Positions 57,753 through 63,595 of a DNA stretch of 63,595 nt are shown here, one piece after another. Origin of the DNA: an uncultured Prevotellaceae bacterium. Its GTDB lineage: Bacteria > Bacteroidota > Bacteroidia > Bacteroidales > Bacteroidaceae. Location of the stretch: assembly GCA_902761605.1 (NCBI GenBank), contig CACWLC010000010.1:1-63595 (forward strand). Direction: 5' to 3'. The notes under the pieces were generated by a model. That model was not told the origin of the DNA. It made no database searches and worked only from the letters and a program-made list of their open reading frames with translations. How positions within the stretch are numbered: the stretch's first letter is position 1; every line of letters starts with the position of its first letter. The translations under genes and the position numbers were made by a program.

Positions 57753-58139
57753 TTATTTCATTCTCCATCTTCCATTATGCTCAATCATCGGCACAGAGAC
57801 CTGCTCGTTGGTAGAATCACCGAAACATAGCATAAGGAACACATTTGTATAGTTTAATATAGTGTCACGCCTTGCATTTATTACACGAATCTCGTTAATA
57901 CCATTATGCAGACTATTCTGCTGCGACAGGAACTGCTTATAGCCTGCAAGAAGCTGTCTGCGATAGGCTTCAGGCAGGCTGTCAGAGCCTGCCTTACCCT
58001 CTAAGAATTTATCGTATTCGCCTTTAAGAAGGTGTTCATAATAGCCTTTGGCTGCCAATGAGGCCATCTCCTCAGGGGTTGGCGAAGAACAGGCACAGAG
58101 AGCCAGAAACACAAGTACAATAAACAGCAGATGCTTCAT
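57753..58139 (-). CDS. Small lipoprotein, DUF4878-like
   Basis: This 128-residue protein has a lipoprotein signal (LLFIVLVFLALCACSS) and a single small domain (AAKGYYEHLLKGEYDKFLEG, HNGRWRMK) like the DUF4878/NTF2-like lipoproteins. The ATG at 58139 overlaps the der stop (TGATG). A GTG one codon upstream is less likely. It is translationally coupled to der. Confidence 0.7.
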   Translation of the reverse strand: MKHLLFIVLVFLALCACSSPTPEEMASLAAKGYYEHLLKGEYDKFLEGKAGSDSLPEAYRRQLLAGYKQFLSQQNSLHNGINEIRVINARRDTILNYTNVFLMLCFGDSTNEQVSVPMIEHNGRWRMK

Positions 58140-59452
58140 CACTTCTGTCGTATAAAGACATTTATAGGTGAACCTGTCAAAGTCCAGTTCTCACGTATCT
58201 TGTTCTCAAGGAAACGCTTATATGGCTCCTTTACATACTGAGGTAGGTTTGCATAGAACACAAATGTCGGAATCTGAGTGTCGGGCACCTGAGAGACATA
58301 CTTTATCTTAATATACTTACCCTTGATTGATGGGGGTGGGAAGGCCTCGATAAGGGGCAGCATCACCTCATTAAGCTTGGTGGTACCAATACGTGCCTTA
58401 CGGTTCAGATAAACCTGCTTGGCAGTCTCAAGCACCTTGAAGATACGCTGCTTGGTAAGTGCAGAGGCAAAGATGATAGGGAAGTCTACGAATGGAGCCA
58501 TACGCTTACGAATGGCATTCTCGAAGGTATCGATAACGATTTGCGACTTCTCCTCTACAAGGTCCCACTTATTTACTACTACCACAAGGCTCTTGTTATT
58601 CTTCTGAATAAGCTGGAAAATGTTCATATCTTGGGCCTCGATACCACGGGTGGCATCAATCATAAGAATACACACATCACTGTTCTCAATAGCACGGATA
58701 GAACGCATGACACTGTAGAACTCCAAATCCTCAGTTACCTTATTCTTACGACGGATACCGGCTGTATCTACCAGATAGAAGTCGAATCCGAACTTATCGT
58801 AACGGGTATATATAGAATCACGTGTAGTACCTGCGATGTCGGTCACAATATTACGCTCCTCACCAATAAAAGCATTGATAAGGCTCGATTTACCTGCATT
58901 AGGACGACCTACGACAGCAAAACGTGGAATTCCTTCTTCAAGCTCGTCACCGGTCTTCTCTGGCAAGACCTCAAGCACATGGTCGAGAAGATCTCCCGTA
59001 CCACTGCCTGTAGCGGCGCTTATACAGAATGGATCACCAAGACCTAACTTGTAAAACTCATACTGGTCGTACAGATTCTTATTATCATCTGCCTTGTTGG
59101 CTACAAGCACTACAGGCAACTTGGCACGACGGAGAATCTGAGCCACATCCATGTCCCAGTCTGTCACACCACTCTTTATATCACAAAGAAACAGCACTAA
59201 GTCGGCTTCCTCAGTGGCAATAATTACTTGCTTGCGGATCTCCTCCTCAAAGATATCGTCTGAGTTAACTACCCAGCCTCCGGTATCAACAACAGAGAAC
59301 TCTCGGCCATTCCATTCGCACTTTCCATATTGACGGTCACGGGTTGTACCTGCCTCGTCGCTAACAATAGCCTGACGAGACTTTGTAAGCCTGTTAAACA
59401 AAGTAGACTTGCCAACATTCGGACGTCCTACGATCGCTACTAAATTTCCCAT
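58139..59452 (-). CDS. der: Ribosome-associated GTPase Der (EngA)
   Basis: This two-GTPase-domain protein is needed for 50S ribosome assembly. Of 437 residues, the first GTPase domain has [14 protein letters not shown] and DTGGW, and the second [12 protein letters not shown] and DTAGIRR, with NKWD in the second. The C-terminal KH-like domain ends the protein. It lies 24 bases downstream of era. Confidence 0.96.
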   Translation of the reverse strand: MGNLVAIVGRPNVGKSTLFNRLTKSRQAIVSDEAGTTRDRQYGKCEWNGREFSVVDTGGWVVNSDDIFEEEIRKQVIIATEEADLVLFLCDIKSGVTDWDMDVAQILRRAKLPVVLVANKADDNKNLYDQYEFYKLGLGDPFCISAATGSGTGDLLDHVLEVLPEKTGDELEEGIPRFAVVGRPNAGKSSLINAFIGEERNIVTDIAGTTRDSIYTRYDKFGFDFYLVDTAGIRRKNKVTEDLEFYSVMRSIRAIENSDVCILMIDATRGIEAQDMNIFQLIQKNNKSLVVVVNKWDLVEEKSQIVIDTFENAIRKRMAPFVDFPIIFASALTKQRIFKVLETAKQVYLNRKARIGTTKLNEVMLPLIEAFPPPSIKGKYIKIKYVSQVPDTQIPTFVFYANLPQYVKEPYKRFLENKIRENWTLTGSPINVFIRQK

Positions 59453-59476
59453 ATATATCTTATTTTCTCCTTTCTA

Positions 59477-60367
59477 CTATTCTGGATTATAACCGAAATT
59501 ATTCAATTCTCTTTCGGAAGAACGCCAGTCTTTATCTACCTTCACAAATACCTCAAGGAAGATTGGCTTATCGAAGAATTTCTCTAGAGACTTACGTGCT
59601 TCTGTGCACACCTTCTTCAGCGCCACACCCTGATGACCGATGATAATACCCTTCTGGCTGTCACGCTCTACATAAATTATTGCATTGATATGAATGCGCT
59701 TATCATCTTCCTTAAAGCGCTCTACACTAACTTCAACACTATACGGAATCTCCTTGTCATAATAAAGCAGGATCTTCTCACGGATAATCTCAGACACAAA
59801 GAATCTGGCAGGCTTGTCAGTGAGTTGCTCCTTATCGAAATAGGCAGGACTCTCAGGCAACAGCTCCTTAATACGCTTCAACAACATATCCATACCGAAC
59901 TTATTCTTCGCTGATATCGGCAGGATCTCAGCCTTTGGCAACAGTGCATGCCAACGCTCGACGATCTCAGCAAGCACCTGCTGACTGTTTTCCTTCAACT
60001 CGTCTATCTTATTGATGAGAAGCAATACAGGAATGTTCATCTTCTGCACCTTCTCAAGGAAATCCATATTCTTCTCCGGATTCTCTACAACGTCAGTCAC
60101 ATACAAGAGCACATCTGCATCCTGCAACGCTGACTCCGAGAAGGCCAGCATCGACTCCTGAAGCTTGTAATTCGGTTTAAGCACTCCTGGAGTGTCAGAG
60201 AAGACTATCTGCATCTCTGGAGTGTTAACGATACCCATGATACGGTGACGAGTGGTCTGAGCCTTAAAAGTAGCTATACTGATCCTCTCACCGACGAGCT
60301 GATTCATCAGTGTAGACTTTCCTACATTGGGATTTCCTACGATATTTACAAACCCTGCCTTGTGCAT
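59477..60367 (-). CDS. era: GTPase Era
   Basis: This GTPase assists 16S rRNA maturation and 30S assembly. The 296 residues have [22 protein letters not shown] and NKIDEL, then the C-terminal KH domain with GIIIGHQGVALKKVCTEARKSLEKFF. It follows fabH after a terminator, so it may have its own weak promoter, although no -7 element is evident. Confidence 0.96.
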   Translation of the reverse strand: MHKAGFVNIVGNPNVGKSTLMNQLVGERISIATFKAQTTRHRIMGIVNTPEMQIVFSDTPGVLKPNYKLQESMLAFSESALQDADVLLYVTDVVENPEKNMDFLEKVQKMNIPVLLLINKIDELKENSQQVLAEIVERWHALLPKAEILPISAKNKFGMDMLLKRIKELLPESPAYFDKEQLTDKPARFFVSEIIREKILLYYDKEIPYSVEVSVERFKEDDKRIHINAIIYVERDSQKGIIIGHQGVALKKVCTEARKSLEKFFDKPIFLEVFVKVDKDWRSSERELNNFGYNPE

Positions 60368-60383
60368 AATCTCCTTTTAGACA

Positions 60384-60416
60384 AAAAAACGCATTCTATG
60401 AAAGGATGCGTCTTTT
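60384..60416 (-). terminator. Terminator after fabH
   Basis: On the minus strand, ACGCATCC pairs with GAATGCGT (one mismatch) and is followed by seven T. Confidence 0.85.
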
Positions 60417-60435
60417 CGTATTATAGTCATTAAAT

Positions 60436-61443
60436 TTACTTATCACCATCGTACGCCCATTTATAATAGGAAGCGCCATGTACGAAACCTGCTCCGAAAG
60501 CGGTGAATAACATATTATCACCTTTTCTGAAACGGGACTCATTTTCCCATAAGGCCAAAGGAATAGTTGCAGCACTGGTATTACCAAAATGCTCGATATT
60601 AACTATCACCTGGTCCATTGAGACATCAAGACGCTTGGCTACTGCCTCGATGATACGCATGTTCGCCTGATGCGGTACAACCCACTGAATATTATCCTTA
60701 TCAAGACCATTGCGCTCTGCTATGAGTGCACAGTCATCGCTCATGTTCGTTACAGCATATCGGAACACTGTACGACCTTCCTGATAAAGATAATGCAGAC
60801 GATGATCGACTGTGAAATGGGATGGAGGACAAACAGATCCACCTGCCTTGAGGTGAAGGAACGGAAGCCCCTTGCCATCTGCACGGAAATAAGAGTCCAT
60901 AACACCGATATTCTCCTCCTCAGAGGCTTCTAACAGCACTGCTGCTGCACCATCACCGAAAAGAGGACAGGTCTGACGGTCTTTGTAATCAACTACTGAC
61001 GACATCTTGTCAGCACCGATAACAATAATCTTATTATAACGTCCACTTTGAATCATCGTCGCTGCCACGTCGAGCGAGTAGAGAAATCCACAGCAAGCAC
61101 CCCAGAAATCAAATGCAAAGGCATTCTTCAATCCGAGCTTGCCAACAACAATGCTAGCTGTCGAGGGGAATTTATAATCAGCTGTCGAAGTGGAAACGAC
61201 TATGGCATCAATGGTATCGGGATCTGCACCAGTTTTCTTAAGCAACTGCTTGGCAGCCTTACGTGCCATATAAGAAGTGCCGAGTCCCTCTTCTGTCAGG
61301 ATACGGCGCTCCTTGATACCTACACGAGTCATAATCCACTCGTCATTAGTGTCTACCATACGCGACAATTCCTCGTTGGTGAGGATATAGTCGGGAACAT
61401 AGCCACCAATACCAGTGATTACAGCACTAATTTTATTCGCCAT
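60436..61443 (-). CDS. fabH: 3-oxoacyl-ACP synthase III
   Basis: This enzyme starts fatty-acid synthesis by condensing acetyl-CoA with malonyl-ACP. The 335 residues have catalytic Cys117 (GACCGFL), His in WVVPHQANMRII and Asn in EHFGNTSAAT. Its ATG shares one base with the rpmF stop (TAATG). It is in the yceD-rpmF-fabH cluster found in many bacteria. Confidence 0.96.
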   Translation of the reverse strand: MANKISAVITGIGGYVPDYILTNEELSRMVDTNDEWIMTRVGIKERRILTEEGLGTSYMARKAAKQLLKKTGADPDTIDAIVVSTSTADYKFPSTASIVVGKLGLKNAFAFDFWGACCGFLYSLDVAATMIQSGRYNKIIVIGADKMSSVVDYKDRQTCPLFGDGAAAVLLEASEEENIGVMDSYFRADGKGLPFLHLKAGGSVCPPSHFTVDHRLHYLYQEGRTVFRYAVTNMSDDCALIAERNGLDKDNIQWVVPHQANMRIIEAVAKRLDVSMDQVIVNIEHFGNTSAATIPLALWENESRFRKGDNMLFTAFGAGFVHGASYYKWAYDGDK

Positions 61444-61634
61444 TATTCAGCTACTTCGTCCTCTTTCTTGATAGCTACCTTACCACGGTAGTAACCACAT
61501 GTGGGGCATACTGTGTGATATACATAATAAGCTCCACAGTTTGGACATACTGCGAGTGTTGGTGCTACGGCCTTGTCATGAGTACGACGCTTGGCCTGAC
61601 GAGTGCTTGACTGTCTTCTTTTAGGATGTGCCAT
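61443..61634 (-). CDS. rpmF: 50S ribosomal protein L32
   Basis: This 63-residue protein has the L32 N-terminus (MAHPKRRQSSTRQAKRR) and the four zinc cysteines, Cys30, Cys33, Cys43 and Cys46. It is 23 bases after yceD, and its stop overlaps the fabH start by one base. Confidence 0.97.
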   Translation of the reverse strand: MAHPKRRQSSTRQAKRRTHDKAVAPTLAVCPNCGAYYVYHTVCPTCGYYRGKVAIKKEDEVAE

Positions 61635-61649
61635 AATTCTTAATTACTA

Positions 61650-61677
61650 TTTAATGTTTAATCTTTAATATTTAATT
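61650..61677. repeat. (TTTAATN)4 array covering the yceD stop codon
   Basis: TTTAATG, TTTAATC, TTTAATA, TTTAATT without a break. On the minus strand it encodes the last six codons (ELNIKD part) and stop of the DUF177 protein and continues into the gap. Confidence 0.85.
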
Positions 61678-62185
61678 CTGCAAGTTTGCTCCATCGGGGA
61701 TCTAAAGGCTGGGCGGACTCCTCATCGCTGCTTCGGTCAGCTGAGAGTTCTTCCAGAACGTGACTCATAGCAGGGTTGCACTTGCCAGGTGCATGCACAT
61801 GCTTGATGGGTATAGCCAGCACAATAAACTCATAAATGATCCAAGACAGGTCGAGTATTCCTTCGTCCTCTGACACTGTTATGATATCATCTTCCTCGGA
61901 GTTGACAGCACCAAGTTTTACTATCAGACGATTGTCGGCATCGATAGATTGAGACATCTCGTCAAGACAGCGGTCACAAGTTACTGTCACTGTGCCCTCG
62001 GTATGAAACATGAACTCCCAAAAACCGGTAGCCTTGCGTATAGACACCGACACATGCAACGTTCCATGTTCCAAATCCGAGTCGTCAAGAGCAGCAAAAT
62101 AACCGTCTTCCAAATCATAGTCCAAGGATGTTTCCTCACACATAAGACTCTTAAGATCTATCTTAAATTGCTCTAAACTACACAT
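61658..62185 (-). CDS. yceD: YceD/DUF177-family protein
   Basis: This 175-residue member of the DUF177 family is linked to 23S rRNA/50S accumulation by its conserved pairing with rpmF. It has CDRCLDEMSQSI (the family Cys pair) and GKCNP near residue 130. The promoter TAACTTTG is at 62205-62212. It is the first gene of the yceD-rpmF-fabH unit. The end is formed by a heptad repeat. Confidence 0.88.
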   Translation of the reverse strand: MCSLEQFKIDLKSLMCEETSLDYDLEDGYFAALDDSDLEHGTLHVSVSIRKATGFWEFMFHTEGTVTVTCDRCLDEMSQSIDADNRLIVKLGAVNSEEDDIITVSEDEGILDLSWIIYEFIVLAIPIKHVHAPGKCNPAMSHVLEELSADRSSDEESAQPLDPRWSKLAELNIKD

Positions 62186-62204
62186 TTACTCGCCATTTGG
62201 GGTG

Positions 62205-62212
62205 CAAAGTTA
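62205..62212 (-). promoter_or_regulatory. yceD-rpmF-fabH promoter -7 element
   Basis: TAACTTTG followed by CACCCC, about 20 bases before the yceD start. Confidence 0.65.
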
Positions 62213-62332
62213 CAAATATTTTCTCAGATAAGAAACATATATTTGCTTTTTTTATGTTTTTCGCTAAAAAACAATGATTATCTAGGGTGTATCTCGCACA
62301 CTTTCAGAAAGACTGTGCAATTTTTAGTACCT

Positions 62333-63448
62333 CTATTTGCTTAATTCGATCCTAAATGTTGTTCCAACACCGGGTTCTGAATACTTTACAAAAATCTTTC
62401 CCTTATGATATTCTTCTACGATCCTCTTGGCAAGGGAAAGACCTAGTCCCCAACCGCGCTTCTTTGTTGTGAAACCTGGGGTGAACACATTCTTCTGATC
62501 TTTCTTCTTTATACCCTTACCGTTATCTTTTACCTCTACAATAGCACGATCTTCCTCCTCAAATAGCAAGAGCTCGATTTTTCCATCACCTTCCATCGCA
62601 TCAACGGCATTCTTACACAGGTTCTCAACAACCCACTCTATAAGAGCCTTGTTCATCTTAACAATTACTTCATCTACAGGCAAGTTGAAACTAATATCAA
62701 CTTTTTTTGATGTACGGCGATCCATATAATCCGTAACACGCTTAAGGACTTCATTCAAAGAACCGTCAACAAGTTCTGGAAGAGAACCAATCTTAGAGAA
62801 TCTTTCTGCAACAAGCTCAAGCCTTTTAACGTCCTTATCCATCTCTGGAATAAGCTCATCACCAGGATAGTTCTCCTTTAACAACTCCACCCAGGCCATA
62901 AGACTGGATATCGGGGTGCCAAGTTGATGGGCTGTCTCCTTTGATAAACCAACCCAGACCTTATTCTGTTCTGCTTTCTTTGAAGCCAACAAGGCAAAGA
63001 GTGCAACAACAACTAATATGAAGACTATACCCAGCTGAACATATGGCCATGCAGACAGGCGCTTTAGCATCAAAGAGTCGTCATAACATACCAACTGATC
63101 GTCAACGACAATAGTATCGCCCTTACTCTTCATCGTCTTAACATACGTAGAGACCGATGAGCTATCCTCAATATTTCTAAAGTCATATATCTCTCCCTGC
63201 TTGTTAAGAACAATAACTGGAATAGTGTTATTACCCTCTAAAACACTTAATACCAAAGTCAGATCTGTATCCTCATCTGCAGTATTAAGCGAGCGAAGAG
63301 CCTGAGCCCATATTTCCATACGTACTCGTTCTTCTTTCTGCAAGTCTTTTACAAGAAAATTGGATATGAGCAGTGATACAACCGAGATTATTACGGCTGC
63401 AACAACAAGAGCTATCTTAACTTGCCTTATTCGGTCTGTCCATTGCAT
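62333..63448 (-). CDS. Orphan sensor histidine kinase
   Basis: This kinase has 371 residues from the ATG at 63448; the frame runs 23 codons further into the promoter. The N-terminal transmembrane helix is IALVVAAVIISVVSLLISNF, a periplasmic sensor part of about 110 residues follows, and a second helix (LGIVFILVVVALFALLA) precedes the kinase. The H-box is SKETAHQLGTPISSLMAWVE, the N box ENLCKNAVDAM, G1 DNGKGI, and G2 GWGLGLSLAKRI. No response regulator is adjacent, and the signal is unknown. The leader is almost absent. Confidence 0.9.
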   Translation of the reverse strand: MQWTDRIRQVKIALVVAAVIISVVSLLISNFLVKDLQKEERVRMEIWAQALRSLNTADEDTDLTLVLSVLEGNNTIPVIVLNKQGEIYDFRNIEDSSSVSTYVKTMKSKGDTIVVDDQLVCYDDSLMLKRLSAWPYVQLGIVFILVVVALFALLASKKAEQNKVWVGLSKETAHQLGTPISSLMAWVELLKENYPGDELIPEMDKDVKRLELVAERFSKIGSLPELVDGSLNEVLKRVTDYMDRRTSKKVDISFNLPVDEVIVKMNKALIEWVVENLCKNAVDAMEGDGKIELLLFEEEDRAIVEVKDNGKGIKKKDQKNVFTPGFTTKKRGWGLGLSLAKRIVEEYHKGKIFVKYSEPGVGTTFRIELSK

Positions 63449-63456
63449 AACGCAGG

Positions 63457-63487
63457 CAAAGGTAATAATAAAAAATGGAATGACAAA
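63457..63487 (-). promoter_or_regulatory. Sensor-kinase promoter
   Basis: TACCTTTG at 63457-63464 with TTTG at 63484-63487, 19 nt apart. It lies between the rRNA terminator and the kinase start. Confidence 0.7.
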
Positions 63488-63500
63488 GGAATTGACAATA

Positions 63501-63533
63501 AAAAAGCCCCGGGTCATTTCTGATCCAGGGCTT
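63501..63533 (-). terminator. rRNA operon terminator
   Basis: On the minus strand, GCCCTGGATC pairs with GACCCGGGGC around AGAAAT, followed by TTTTTT. It is 10-15 bases downstream of the 5S gene. Confidence 0.88.
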
Positions 63534-63544
63534 TCGCCTTAAAA

Positions 63545-63595
63545 GGGGGCGGCCTCCTACTCTCCCGCATTGCATTGCAGTACCATCGGCGCAGG
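63545..63595 (-). rRNA. rrf: 5S ribosomal RNA, 3' part (cut by the window edge)
   Basis: The minus strand reads GCGCCGATGGTACTGC, then GCGGGAGAGTAGGAGGC and CGCCCCC, the usual 3' half of 5S rRNA. The 5' half, and presumably 23S and 16S, lie outside the window. The exact 3' end is uncertain by a few bases. Confidence 0.88.

Overview
The window is a chromosomal segment of a Bacteroidales bacterium, most likely Prevotella/Segatella or a close relative. Three things support this. Almost every transcription unit starts at the Bacteroidetes -7 element TAnnTTTG (usually TACCTTTGCA or TAACTTTGCA), often with a TTTG about 20 nt upstream. The order tig-clpP-clpX-recQ-guaB-PPIases-OstA-mutL, surE-lpxB facing parA-parB-DUF5683-mltD-rel, and yceD-rpmF-fabH-era-der fit this order. 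Several secreted proteins end in the 'GxYxxNGKKVxxK' tail common in Prevotella surface proteins. No phage, transposase, integrase or CRISPR array was seen, so the window is mainly core genome.

Layout. 0-5 kb: a minus-strand purB-rluB-asnS unit, with a possible microprotein gene at the extreme left. 4.9-7 kb: an ACT-domain protein with a phenylacetate-CoA ligase, then tRNA-Val. 7-21.5 kb: a long minus-strand series for protein quality control and envelope biogenesis (tig, clpP, clpX, recQ, guaB, two parvulin-type PPIases, an OstA/LptA-like protein, mutL), preceded by lptB. 21.7-23.2 kb: divergent mlaE-mlaF. 23.3-27.1 kb: a four-gene partner-switching operon (TPR/PP2C phosphatase, RsbW-like kinase, STAS antagonist, and a membrane GHKL protein without a phospho-acceptor His). 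27.1-28 kb: a large non-coding inverted repeat. 28-34.5 kb: two giant repetitive secreted proteins. 34.5-43.6 kb: DUF5020-lpxB-surE (minus) and parA-parB-DUF5683-mltD-rel (plus). 43.6-47.6 kb: pectinesterase, then alaS-merR in the opposite direction. 47.7-52.3 kb: parC-DUF3316-S41 peptidase, then tRNA-Leu. 52.6-57.7 kb: envelope proteins (coiled-coil lipoprotein, OmpA, a secreted protein, a predicted barrel). 57.7-62.2 kb: yceD-rpmF-fabH-era-der-lipoprotein. 62.3-63.6 kb: an orphan sensor kinase, then the 3' end of a 5S rRNA, so an rRNA operon lies just outside.

The most unusual signal is not a gene. Many junctions carry short tandem arrays with a strict period, usually 7 nt (AAATGAY, TTATCAT, GAGTTAA, TAAAAAA, TTTAATN) and 8 nt in a few places. 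They are often paired as two reverse-complementary arms whose word changes from locus to locus. The most elaborate is a composite of 8-nt units spanning 27223-27678 around a 36-bp perfect palindrome. A CTAG-phased version is non-coding at 1868-1901 (period 10) and in-frame inside mutL at 7692-7731 (period 9). A heptad array encodes the signal-peptide core of the pectinesterase. Also notable are an inverted repeat flanking the clpP promoter, a MutL whose endonuclease motifs are all degenerate, and the partner-switching operon with no sigma factor beside it.
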